A DNA stretch of 64,000 nucleotides from JANWVO01 sp037446555 (GTDB lineage Bacteria > Acidobacteriota > Terriglobia > Bryobacterales > Bryobacteraceae): positions 1 through 64,000 of the forward strand of contig JBBIIK010000005.1 in NCBI GenBank assembly GCA_037446555.1, given 5' to 3'. The translations under genes and the position numbers were made by a program. The notes beneath the pieces were generated by a model that was not told where the DNA came from, did not search any database, and worked only from the letters and a program-made list of their open reading frames with translations. Positions 27,622 through 35,648 of the stretch are shown piece after piece; the first letter of the stretch is position 1, and each line of letters opens with the position of its first letter.

Positions 27622-28562
27622 CACGTGCCTCCTTGCGCCGCGCCGCCCGGGATGCCGCCCTGTGCCATTGCCACCAGCTCCCGGGCGGCGCGCAGGTTCT
27701 CTTCCACCATCTCCCATGCGCCTTCGTAAAAGCAGAGGTCGGCGCACCACCACTCCACCCGCGGCAGCGCCGCCAGCGCCGGAGCCACAAAGCGCCACGG
27801 CACCCGTCCGCGCCCGATGGGAACGTGACGGCTCGTGTCGTCCCCGTACAGTGAGCCGTCGCTATCGATCACATGGACGGCGCCGATGGCTTCACCCAGC
27901 TTCTCGATGAACGCCGCCACGCCGCCCTCCAGCGTCTCCTTCGCCCCGTGCTGCCGCGCGCCCACGACGGCGCACATGTACGCGTGAGCCGTATCGAACA
28001 GAATGCGGAACCAGGGATGCCCCACCAGTTCGTACATCGCCGCCACCTCGGACGGCTTGTTGAACACGAAGCCCGGCTCGAACTCCCAGGCCATGACCAC
28101 GCGCGCCTGCCGCGCCGCCTCCGCGCAGTCCCGCCACAGGTCTGCCACGCGGCGGAACGCCAGGTGGCATTCACGGTCCGGCATTACGCCGGGCGCCGTG
28201 CCGGTGTCGACACGGATCATCGGACTGCCGAGGTCGTGACACAGCTCCACCAGGCGCCGGAACCGGTCGAGGTAGTCTTCGCGATTCTCTTCGATGGATG
28301 GATTCCACGCGCTCAAGTCGGCCGAGTAGCCCGACACGCCCAGCCCCATCCCATCCAGCATCGACTTCAGTTCGGCCCGCGCTCCGCGGGTAGCGTAACG
28401 CTCCAGTGTCGCATGGGGCGGATAGCCGTTGAGCTCGATGCCGTTGTAACCGGCCCGCGCCAGCCGCTCGGCCACTTCCTCCAGCGGCTTCGGATCGGCC
28501 GCATACGGACCGAAGGCGAACGACCACGAACCCATCGAAATCCGGATCGCCATCTCCCCCAT
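27621..28562 (-). CDS. Sugar phosphate isomerase/epimerase-type TIM-barrel protein
   Basis: 313 aa (310 if the second Met at 28553 is used). AP-endonuclease-2-type barrel: GYNGIELNGYPPH, the metal-ligand glutamates in IELNG and MAWEFEPG, the Asp/His in LFDTAHAYM and the VHVIDSDG strand. Members include xylose isomerase-like, inosose dehydratase-like and hydroxypyruvate isomerase-like enzymes; which one is undecided. TGATG coupling to the amidohydrolase suggests a joint catabolic task. Confidence 0.85.
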   Translation of the reverse strand: MGEMAIRISMGSWSFAFGPYAADPKPLEEVAERLARAGYNGIELNGYPPHATLERYATRGARAELKSMLDGMGLGVSGYSADLSAWNPSIEENREDYLDRFRRLVELCHDLGSPMIRVDTGTAPGVMPDRECHLAFRRVADLWRDCAEAARQARVVMAWEFEPGFVFNKPSEVAAMYELVGHPWFRILFDTAHAYMCAVVGARQHGAKETLEGGVAAFIEKLGEAIGAVHVIDSDGSLYGDDTSRHVPIGRGRVPWRFVAPALAALPRVEWWCADLCFYEGAWEMVEENLRAARELVAMAQGGIPGGAAQGGT

Positions 28563-28570
28563 AGCTTACT

Positions 28571-28584
28571 ACCGGCGCGCCGGT
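28571..28584. promoter_or_regulatory. 14-bp perfect palindrome in a divergent spacer
   Basis: ACCGGCGCGCCGGT reads identically on both strands and lies 8 bases upstream of the isomerase start, in the spacer shared with the penicillin-binding protein gene. In GC-rich DNA such palindromes occur by chance, so an operator role is only a possibility. Confidence 0.25.
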
Positions 28585-28615
28585 GGTTCCCGCCGGCCGA
28601 CAGAGAGATTACAGC

Positions 28616-28645
28616 TTGACGAACCGCCCGCCGATACAACAGAAT
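28616..28645 (+). promoter_or_regulatory. Candidate promoter of the penicillin-binding protein gene
   Basis: TTGACG (28616-28621) and CAGAAT (28640-28645) are separated by 18 bases and lie ~80 bases upstream of the ATG. The -35 matches consensus at five of six positions and the -10 at four. Confidence 0.4.
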
Positions 28646-28722
28646 GGGTGTGTCTTGTTTGACCCGGGCGGGACGCCGGGCGCGTCTTCCGCCTCGAAAC
28701 GAAAATTCGAGAGGAAGAGAGA

Positions 28723-29997
28723 ATGGTTCGTCTCCTTTGCCTGGCGTTCTTTGCCGCGTCGTTGCTGCCCGCTGGGCCGCAGAAGGCCGCTTCCGGAGCG
28801 AAGAAGAAAGCGGGAGTTTCACGCACGAGCAGCAAGGAAGCCTCGACTACGGCTGCCAAGGTGCGCAAGCCGTCGGTAGCCAAGGCATCGCCTGCCTCGC
28901 GGTCTGTCTCCTCCGCGAAAAAGGGGAAATCCTCGCCCGTGCGGGCCCGCACCGCTACTCCAGGCACACGCTCACTGGCCGTTACCGGCAAGCAGCGGGC
29001 GCGAGGCGTACGCCGGCGCTTCTACAGCCCTTGGTCGACGCCGACTTACGCCGATTCCACGCTCGGAGATGTGGCCGACGGAGAGGATCCGGTGGTACGC
29101 CGCGCCGCCGTAGAGGCCCTCGGGCCCTACAACGGCAGCGTCGTTGTGGCGGATCCGTTCACCGGCCGCGTTCTCGCGATGGTGAACCAGAAGTTGGCGC
29201 GTACTGGCGCCTACCAGCCGTGCTCAACCATCAAGCTCGTCGCCGCCGTCGCCGGGTTGCATGAGGGCATCATCGATCGCGAGACACGCCTCCGGCTCAC
29301 GCGCCGCGAAAGCATGGATCTCACGGAGGCCCTGGCGCGTTCGAACAACAAGTTCTTCTTCGATATCGGCGAGAAGCTGGGCTTCGACCGGATCTACCAT
29401 TACGCACGGTTGTTCGGCCTCGGCGAAAAATCGGGCCTGGACATCGAGGGCGAGAGCCAGGGCATCCTGCCGGAGTGGAAGCCCAAGGAGGTTCCCTGCG
29501 GGATGATGACCAGTTTCGGCGAAGCCATCGCTATCACCCCGCTCCAGCTGACCGCGCTGGTCTCGGCCATCGCCAACGGAGGTTCCCTGTACTGGCTCCA
29601 GCATCCTCGCGCCCAGGAAGAGGCCGAGCGCCTCACGCCTCGACTCAAGCGCCAGATCGAGATCGCCGCCCGGATCGAGGACATCCTGCCCGGCATGATG
29701 GGCGCCGTCGACTACGGAACAGCGCGCCGCGCCGCATTCGACCCCTCCACACCTATCTTTGGCAAGACGGGCACGTGCACGGACGCCCGCACCCACCTGG
29801 GCTGGTTTGCGAGCTTCAACGACGTCGGCGGGCGCAAATTGGTGGTCACCGTGCTGCTCACCGGCGGCGCGCCGGTCAACGGCCCCGTGGCGAGCGGCAT
29901 TGCCGGCCAAGTATACAAGATGCTCTCCGAACAGCAGTACCTGGCGGAACGCAAGCCCTACAGCCCGGCGGCGCTGATCCACGAGTCCGGCCGCTGA
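28723..29997 (+). CDS. Penicillin-binding transpeptidase-domain protein with basic N-terminal tail
   Basis: 424 aa. A signal sequence (1-17) precedes a ~75-residue Lys/Arg/Ser/Ala-rich low-complexity segment. The D,D-transpeptidase domain (~130-415) has all three active-site motifs: S168-T-I-K171, S207-N-N209 and K348-T-G350. There is no transglycosylase domain and no clear dimerisation domain, so it is shorter than class A or B PBPs and resembles class D/orphan transpeptidase-domain proteins. It probably cross-links peptidoglycan in the periplasm. A beta-lactamase of class D is a less likely alternative. AGGAAGAGAG precedes the ATG. Confidence 0.87.
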   Translation: MVRLLCLAFFAASLLPAGPQKAASGAKKKAGVSRTSSKEASTTAAKVRKPSVAKASPASRSVSSAKKGKSSPVRARTATPGTRSLAVTGKQRARGVRRRFYSPWSTPTYADSTLGDVADGEDPVVRRAAVEALGPYNGSVVVADPFTGRVLAMVNQKLARTGAYQPCSTIKLVAAVAGLHEGIIDRETRLRLTRRESMDLTEALARSNNKFFFDIGEKLGFDRIYHYARLFGLGEKSGLDIEGESQGILPEWKPKEVPCGMMTSFGEAIAITPLQLTALVSAIANGGSLYWLQHPRAQEEAERLTPRLKRQIEIAARIEDILPGMMGAVDYGTARRAAFDPSTPIFGKTGTCTDARTHLGWFASFNDVGGRKLVVTVLLTGGAPVNGPVASGIAGQVYKMLSEQQYLAERKPYSPAALIHESGR

Positions 29998-30010
29998 CGC
30001 GGGCGGCTGA

Positions 30011-31018
30011 TCAATCGCCGCGCGCTGTCAGGACTGCGTCGGCCACTGCGTGCAGGAGCTCCTTCAGCCCCTTTCCTGTGACCGCGGAGATGGCGAAAAA
30101 GGGCAGTCCGCGGCGCATTGCCTTGCGCCGAAGGCTCTCCAGACGGCGCCGTTCGTCGAGCACGTCGAGCTTGGTGGCCACCACGAACATCGGCTTGCGC
30201 GCCAGCTCCTCGCTATAGCCTGCCAGTTCGGCCAGGATCACCTCGAAATCGTGGTTGGGGTCGCGCCCGCTGGCCTCGCTGACATCCACCAGATGCAGCA
30301 GCAGCCGGGTGCGCTCGATGTGGCGCAGGAACTGGATGCCAAGCCCGTGGCCCTCATGCGCGCCTTCGATCAGACCGGGAATGTCGGCTACAACGAACGT
30401 GCGCAGATCGGGCATCTGCACGACGCCAAGGTGCGGCTCCAGCGTCGTGAAGGGATAATCGGCGATCTTCGGCCGCGCGGCGGAGATGCGCGAGATCAGC
30501 GTCGACTTGCCGGCGTTGGGAAAGCCCACGAGCCCAACGTCGGCCAACAACTTCAACACGAGGCGCAGGCGGCGCTCCTCGCCGGGCTGGCCGGGCTCGG
30601 CGCGCGTGGGCGCCTGATGAGTGGGCGTGGCGAAGTGCTGGTTGCCGCGCCCGCCGCGGCCGCCGCGCGCCACAGTAAAGCGCTGCCCTGGCTCGGTGAA
30701 ATCGCACAGCAGCTCGCCCGTGTCGGCGTCATAAACCTCCGTGCCCACCGGCACGGGAACCTCCATCGCCGTTCCGCTGCGCCCCGTGCGGTTGCTGCCC
30801 TCGCCGTGGCGGCCGCGCTCGGCCCGGTGTTCGGGATTGAACCGGAAATGCAGCAGCGTGTTGTGATGTTCGCTGGCTACCAGAACCACGTCCCCGCCGC
30901 GGCCGCCGTCCCCGCCGCTGGGCCCTCCTCGCGGGACGTATTTCTCCCGCCGGAAGGCGACGCAGCCGTTGCCCCCGTCGCCGGCTTTTACGCGAATCAG
31001 CGCCTCATCGACAAACAT
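30011..31018 (-). CDS. obgE: Obg/CgtA GTPase
   Basis: 335 aa. The glycine-rich Obg domain (1-158; for example GGPSGGDGGRGG and GGRGGRGNQHF) is followed by the G domain: G1 GFPNAGKS (165-172), switch I with YPFTTLEPH, G3 DIPGLIEGA, and a late TKLD motif. A C-terminal OCT domain is absent, as in many short Obg proteins. Works in 50S ribosome assembly and stress response. It lies in the common rplU-rpmA-obgE order, 100 bases after rpmA. Confidence 0.96.
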   Translation of the reverse strand: MFVDEALIRVKAGDGGNGCVAFRREKYVPRGGPSGGDGGRGGDVVLVASEHHNTLLHFRFNPEHRAERGRHGEGSNRTGRSGTAMEVPVPVGTEVYDADTGELLCDFTEPGQRFTVARGGRGGRGNQHFATPTHQAPTRAEPGQPGEERRLRLVLKLLADVGLVGFPNAGKSTLISRISAARPKIADYPFTTLEPHLGVVQMPDLRTFVVADIPGLIEGAHEGHGLGIQFLRHIERTRLLLHLVDVSEASGRDPNHDFEVILAELAGYSEELARKPMFVVATKLDVLDERRRLESLRRKAMRRGLPFFAISAVTGKGLKELLHAVADAVLTARGD

Positions 31019-31042
31019 CGCCTTCTCCGGTTCGCAGACAGC

Positions 31043-31079
31043 AAAAGAGCCGCCGGGGCCGGGGCCCGCATGGCGGCTC
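31043..31079 (-). terminator. Intrinsic terminator/attenuator between rpmA and obgE
   Basis: On the minus strand GAGCCGCC (31072-31079) pairs with GGCGGCTC (31047-31054), with GGGGCC/GGCCCC complementarity inside the loop, and is followed by TTTTGC. It would limit transcription from the ribosomal-protein genes into obgE. Confidence 0.6.
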
Positions 31080-31117
31080 CAATGCGGAACTTCCTGATCT
31101 CGGCTGGCCGAGTCCCG

Positions 31118-31378
31118 TCAGGACTCCAGCTCGACGACGCTGACCCACTTGCCCAGCCGGCCGCGGTCGCGCCACTCGACGCGGCCCGGGATGCGGGCAT
31201 ACAGCGTGTCGTCGCTGCCCACGCCGACGTTCAGTCCGGCCTTGTACCGCGTGCCGCGCTGCCGCACCAGGATGGCGCCGCCTTTTACTGTCTCGCCGCT
31301 GAAGACCTTGATCCCCAGCCGCTGGGCCGCGCTGTCGCGCCCGTTCTTGGAACTTCCAAGACCTTTTTTGTGCGCCAT
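31118..31378 (-). CDS. rpmA: Ribosomal protein bL27
   Basis: 86 aa. N-terminal MAHKKGLGSSKNGRDSAAQRLG and KVFSGETVKGGAILVRQRG are the L27 signature. L27 sits near the peptidyl-transferase centre of the 50S subunit. The start follows directly on Met-Ala, so there is no cleavable N-terminal extension of the Firmicutes type. Located 19 bases after rplU. Confidence 0.97.
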   Translation of the reverse strand: MAHKKGLGSSKNGRDSAAQRLGIKVFSGETVKGGAILVRQRGTRYKAGLNVGVGSDDTLYARIPGRVEWRDRGRLGKWVSVVELES

Positions 31379-31397
31379 AACTCGCCTTCTCCCTGTC

Positions 31398-31709
31398 CTA
31401 GAGCACGATCTCGGAAATCTTCACCGCCGTGAAGTTCTGGCGGTGGCCGATGGTGCGCTTGTACTGCTTCTTCCGCTTGAACTTGAACACGATCACCTTG
31501 TCGCCGCGGCCGTGCTTCGAAATCTCGCCGCGCACCCTGGCCGAGGCGGCTTCCGCGCCGGTGAGCAGCTTGCCGTCGTCAGTGCCCACAGCGAGCACCC
31601 GGTCAAACTCCACCGCTGCGCCGGCGTCTCCGGCCAGCGTCTCCACCACAACCGTCTCGCCCGGCGCGACGCGATACTGCTTACCGCCTGTTTCTATCAC
31701 TGCAAACAT
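31398..31709 (-). CDS. rplU: Ribosomal protein bL21
   Basis: 103 aa from the ATG at 31709 (AAGGA upstream); the open frame runs 28 codons further but without family similarity. MFAVIETGGKQYRV, the central FDRVLAVG and KFKRKKQYKRTIGHRQ are diagnostic of L21, a 23S-rRNA-binding protein of the large subunit. First gene of the rplU-rpmA pair. Confidence 0.97.
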   Translation of the reverse strand: MFAVIETGGKQYRVAPGETVVVETLAGDAGAAVEFDRVLAVGTDDGKLLTGAEAASARVRGEISKHGRGDKVIVFKFKRKKQYKRTIGHRQNFTAVKISEIVL

Positions 31710-31817
31710 GGGTTTGTCCTTCTGTTGACGCTGCGGGAACCTTGGCGCGAACCGTCCCGGCGGGTTTGCAGACGCCCGGGCGGGCACACGCACCTTGCCG
31801 GGGCGTCACAACTTCCT

Positions 31818-31846
31818 ATCGTAGCCGATCCGGGCCGGATGCGCAA
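31818..31846 (-). promoter_or_regulatory. Candidate rplU promoter
   Basis: On the minus strand TTGCGC (31841-31846) and TACGAT (31818-31823) are spaced by exactly 17 bases, about 110 bases upstream of rplU. The -10 matches four of six consensus positions, the -35 only three. The long leader could host autoregulatory structure. Confidence 0.4.
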
Positions 31847-31939
31847 ACCGGGCCGCCTCCGCCGGTGCCCGGATTAGGATTCCTCAATTCCAGCCACATC
31901 CCTCCGATAAGGGGCTTGAACGCGCCAGCGCCAAACAGC

Positions 31940-32968
31940 ATGAGCACTAAAGAATTCATAAGCCTGCGGGCCAGTCTTGACCGGGCCGAGTACCAGCACG
32001 CGCAGTTCCGTGCCGCCCTGGAGGCGTATCTCGAGGCCCTGGCGGGGGTCGAGCGTCACGTCTTCCAGCCCTGCGCCGGGAAGATCCGCGGCCAGCCCCC
32101 CACCGTGGACAGGGCGCGCAAGCAACTGGCGGCAGAGCCCGGGCAGGAGCAGTTCGCCGTGGCGCGGCGGGAGCTGGACCAGGCGTTGCACACCGCGCAC
32201 GGATTTATTTCCAACGAACTGGCGGGCACGGTGGAGCTGGCCGAGGTGGTGAAGTTGCTTGAGGCCACCGCCGCCTCCCTCCAACAGAGGGGCAGCCGGC
32301 ACGAATCCGAGTTTCTCGATGTGGCCACGGGGCTGCGCCAAGCCGCCGAACGCGAGGACCTGAAGGATCTCCGCCAGCACATCCTGTCGCAGGTGAAGCT
32401 GATCACGACGCTGGTGGAGGAGATGCGGCAGGAGAACCGCCAGATCGTGGCGGAACTGGAAAAGGAGATGCAGGCTTACCGGCTCCGGCTGGACGAAGTG
32501 GAGCGGTCGGCACGCCGCGACGCGCTGACCGGGCTGAGCAACCGGGCCTCTTTCGAGCAACGCGCGAAAGAGATGATCGACGCCAGGATCCCGTTCAGTC
32601 TGGTTCTGGCCGACCTGAATCACTTCAAGCGCGTCAACGACGTGCACGGCCACCTTGCAGGCGATGAATTGTTGCGCGTTTTCGCCAGCCGTCTGAAGCA
32701 CCAGCTGCGGTCCGACGACATGGCAGCCCGCTGGGGCGGCGACGAGTTCGTGATCCTGCTGCCAGCGCCGTTGCGCGACGCCATGGCGCGGGCGCGCCTG
32801 CTCGAGCAGACGCTCTCGGGCGACTACCAGCTTGCCGTCAGCGGCGAGACCGTGCGCCTGCGCGTCGGCCTCGCCATGGGCGTGGCCGAGCATCAGCCGG
32901 GCGAGCCGCTCGAAAACCTTCTGTACCGCGCCGACCAGGCGCTCTATCAGATCAAGACGCGCCGCTGA
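31940..32968 (+). CDS. GGDEF diguanylate cyclase
   Basis: 342 aa from the ATG at 31940. The N-terminal ~185 residues are helical without a recognised sensor domain; residues ~160-190 look like a coiled coil leading into the catalytic domain. The GGDEF domain (~190-340) begins RRDALTGLSNRASF and has an intact active site G266-G-D-E-F270 and an inhibitory site R257-x-x-D260 five residues before it. It should make c-di-GMP with product inhibition. No transmembrane segment, so cytosolic. Followed by the SDR and fliD genes on the same strand. Confidence 0.93.
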   Translation: MSTKEFISLRASLDRAEYQHAQFRAALEAYLEALAGVERHVFQPCAGKIRGQPPTVDRARKQLAAEPGQEQFAVARRELDQALHTAHGFISNELAGTVELAEVVKLLEATAASLQQRGSRHESEFLDVATGLRQAAEREDLKDLRQHILSQVKLITTLVEEMRQENRQIVAELEKEMQAYRLRLDEVERSARRDALTGLSNRASFEQRAKEMIDARIPFSLVLADLNHFKRVNDVHGHLAGDELLRVFASRLKHQLRSDDMAARWGGDEFVILLPAPLRDAMARARLLEQTLSGDYQLAVSGETVRLRVGLAMGVAEHQPGEPLENLLYRADQALYQIKTRR

Positions 32969-33012
32969 CCACGCCTCCGCTCTTGCTAGGATCGGGAGGG
33001 AGAGAAAGTTGC

Positions 33013-33843
33013 GTGGCGGAAGCGGGTGAGTTCGCAGAGCGGACGGTCTTGATCTCCGGCGCCGGCCGCGGCATCGGCAAGCGCTTGGCTCTGGCTTTCG
33101 CCGGGGCGGGCGCGAAGGTGGGCCTGTTGGCCCGCTCCTGGGCGGAACTGGACCTGGCGGAGTTGGAGATCTCGCATAACGGCGGGAAGGCCATCGGCAT
33201 TCCCTGCGACGTGCGGGAGTGGGAGCAGGTGGAGTCCGCCGTGGAGCGGTTCCGCGCCTTCGCCGGCCCTGCCAGCGTGCTGGTTTGCGCCCATGGGGCT
33301 TTCGGCGCCATCGGGCCTCTGGACGTTTGCGACCCGTCTGCCTGGATGGACGGAGTGGTCACGAACCTCGGCGGCACCATGCATCTTTGCCGGGCAGTCC
33401 TGCCGGAGATGAAGGCTGCCCGCGCAGGCAAGATCCTGATCCTGACCGGCCCCGGCGCCGCCCGCCCGCGACCCCATTTCTCGGCCTATAGCGCTGCGCA
33501 GGCAGCTCTGGCACGCCTGGCGGAGACCCTGGCCGAGGAGGTGCGTGACTGCAACATCCAGGTGAACTGCATGAACCCCGGGGCCACGTATACCAGCCTC
33601 ACCGATGACATCATCGCCGCCGGGCCGTTGGCAGGGGCAGCGGAGCTGGAAGAGGCGCTTCAGCTGCGGGCATCCGGCGGCACGAAACCGGCGCAACAGG
33701 TGGAGCTGGCGCAGTTCCTGTGTTCGTCGCGGTCGAACCACGTCAGCGGGATGCTGATCGCGGTGACCGACAACTGGCGCAAGCTGGAGCACTCCCGCTC
33801 CCACGCCGGCATGTTCACGCTGCGGCGGATCTTTCGCGCTTGA
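33013..33843 (+). CDS. SDR-family oxidoreductase with altered catalytic lysine
   Basis: 276 aa from a GTG at 33013 (GGAGAG upstream); a TTG ten codons earlier is also in frame. The Rossmann motif is S-G16-A-G-R-G-I-G22, with the cofactor-stabilising CAHGAFG in place of NNAG. The catalytic Tyr is Y159, but the YxxxK lysine is Gln (YSAAQ, Q163), and the region where the catalytic serine is expected reads ILTGPG. The protein may be a weak or non-catalytic dehydrogenase, or use another residue. NPGATYTSLTDD and the C-terminus are otherwise normal for SDRs. Substrate unknown. Confidence 0.82.
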   Translation: MAEAGEFAERTVLISGAGRGIGKRLALAFAGAGAKVGLLARSWAELDLAELEISHNGGKAIGIPCDVREWEQVESAVERFRAFAGPASVLVCAHGAFGAIGPLDVCDPSAWMDGVVTNLGGTMHLCRAVLPEMKAARAGKILILTGPGAARPRPHFSAYSAAQAALARLAETLAEEVRDCNIQVNCMNPGATYTSLTDDIIAAGPLAGAAELEEALQLRASGGTKPAQQVELAQFLCSSRSNHVSGMLIAVTDNWRKLEHSRSHAGMFTLRRIFRA

Positions 33844-33906
33844 GGGCGGCGGATTTCCTGTAGAACCGGCCAGAGGCGTCCGATAAGAGAGACGCGGAGC
33901 AGCGCC

Positions 33907-35271
33907 ATGGCCCTTGCCCCCCTCACCTTCACTGGCATCAGCAGCTTTTCCGACGATTTCCAGCTGATCCTGGACCGCTCTGTGTCGATCGCCAGCCTGC
34001 CGGCCCGGGCGCTCGAGCAGGAGCAGGCGGGGCTGCTGACCCGCAAAATGGCGGCCGCGGAGCTGCGGACGGCCGTTGCGGATCTGGCTGCATCGCTGCG
34101 CAATCTCGGCCAGCTGTCCATGGGCGGCGCGCTGACGGCGGCATCCAGCTCCTCCGCCGTCTGGGCCACCGCCGGGCCGGGCGCAGCGGCGGGGCTGTAC
34201 CGGATCACGAACATCTCGAGCCTCGGCACGCAGGCCGTCTCGCGATCCACCTCCGGCTTCGCCGATACCGACACGACGGCGGTCAGCGGCGGGGTCGGCA
34301 CGCTGGAGCTGGTGCTGGACGGCGTCAGCCATACGATCGAACTCGCCCCGGAGGCGGACAACCTGGCCGGGCTCCGCGACGCAATCAACGCAAGCGGCCT
34401 CGGTCTGACAGCGACCATCCTCGATACGGGGGACGGGCCGGAGCGATACTACCTCTCGATCACGGCCAACCAGACCGGCGAGCGTTCCATCCATCTGCGC
34501 AGCACGCCGGGCGACCCCGGCTCGGACATGCTCACCACCGTTTCCGGCGGCTCGGACGCTCAGTTTGAGTTGAACGGCGTCACGATCACTTCGTCCTCGA
34601 ACACGATCAGTTCGGCCATTCCCGGCGTCACCCTGGAGCTGCGCGCCACCACCGCTGCGGGCGAAACTGTCGATGTCCACGTCCGGCCGTCGGCCTCGGG
34701 CGTCGCCAGCTCCTTGCAAGGCTTCGCCAACGCTTACAACGCCCTGGTAGAGAAGCTCGACTCACACACGGGCGAAAACGCCGGCCCTCTGGCCGGCCAG
34801 AGCTTCCTTTATGACATCCAGGCAGCCCTGCGCGAGATCACCGGCTACCGGATGGAAGGTGAACGAGGAAGCCTCTTCGAACTCGGCGTCTCGCTCGGCT
34901 CGGACGGCCAGGTGAGCTTCGACCCCTCCGTGGTTCAAGGCTTGTCCGAATCGCAAATCGCCGCCGTATTCTCCCTGCTCGGCGACGGCGCCAGCGGACT
35001 GAGCGCCCTCGAATCCCGCCTCTCCTACTACAGTGACCCTCTCACCGGCGCCCTCCCCGCTTTTCTCCACAGCCTCGACCGCACGGATCAGCGCCTGACA
35101 GACCAGATCAACGCCATCTACGAGCGCGTCAGCGCCACCCGCCTCACCCTCGTGTCCCGCCTCCAGGCTGCCGATGCTCTCCTGGCTCAACTCGAAGGCC
35201 AAAAGTCCATGCTGAACGCGGCCATAGAAAGCCTCAATACAGTCCTCTACGGGAAGCGCTCCAATTCATGA
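33907..35271 (+). CDS. fliD: Flagellar hook-associated protein 2 (filament cap, FliD)
   Basis: 454 aa. The layout fits FliD: a conserved N-terminal segment (FTGISSFSDDFQLILDRSV and the IASLPARALEQEQAGL heptad region), a central variable domain, the FliD_C-like RFANAYNALV-type segment (LQGFANAYNALVEKLDSHTG) and a C-terminal helical region ending in LEGQKSMLNAAIESL. FliD caps the flagellar filament and guides flagellin folding. The usual fliC/fliS neighbours are absent from the window. The next gene overlaps by four bases and looks like its chaperone. Confidence 0.85.
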   Translation: MALAPLTFTGISSFSDDFQLILDRSVSIASLPARALEQEQAGLLTRKMAAAELRTAVADLAASLRNLGQLSMGGALTAASSSSAVWATAGPGAAAGLYRITNISSLGTQAVSRSTSGFADTDTTAVSGGVGTLELVLDGVSHTIELAPEADNLAGLRDAINASGLGLTATILDTGDGPERYYLSITANQTGERSIHLRSTPGDPGSDMLTTVSGGSDAQFELNGVTITSSSNTISSAIPGVTLELRATTAAGETVDVHVRPSASGVASSLQGFANAYNALVEKLDSHTGENAGPLAGQSFLYDIQAALREITGYRMEGERGSLFELGVSLGSDGQVSFDPSVVQGLSESQIAAVFSLLGDGASGLSALESRLSYYSDPLTGALPAFLHSLDRTDQRLTDQINAIYERVSATRLTLVSRLQAADALLAQLEGQKSMLNAAIESLNTVLYGKRSNS

Positions 35272-35621
35272 ACCAGACCGGCCCGCTGGAACAGACCCTC
35301 GCCGAACTCGTCGCCGCCACGGAAGTCCTCCTGGGCCAGTTGCGACGCCGCGACCCTGCTTACCTGGAGGCCCTCCACCGCCGCCAGATGCTGCTCGATC
35401 GCCTCCAGACCCTCTGCCCCAACCAAGAAGCAAGTCCCCCCGCCCGCGCCGTCCTCGGACGCATCCGCCTGCTCGGAGAAGCCTGCCGCACCGAAGCCGA
35501 GCGGATGCGCGCCGAGGTCGCCTCCGCCCTGGCGGAACTCCACCAGCATGCCTCTTATGCCGGGTCGCTTCAGCGAATTGCCAACCGCGGCGGATCTTCC
35601 CTGCTCGACGTCAAAGCGTGA
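35268..35621 (+). CDS. FliT/FlgN-like flagellar chaperone (putative)
   Basis: 117 aa, almost entirely helical, acidic and coiled-coil-like (LAELVAATEVLLGQLRRRD, ending near LHQHASYAGSLQRIA). It overlaps fliD by four bases (ATGA). FliT and FlgN are small helical chaperones of FliD and FlgK/L and diverge rapidly, so the assignment rests mainly on size, helical character and position. Confidence 0.55.
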   Translation: MNQTGPLEQTLAELVAATEVLLGQLRRRDPAYLEALHRRQMLLDRLQTLCPNQEASPPARAVLGRIRLLGEACRTEAERMRAEVASALAELHQHASYAGSLQRIANRGGSSLLDVKA

Positions 35622-35648
35622 CAAACCCCGGCGGCGCCAGAGGCAATC

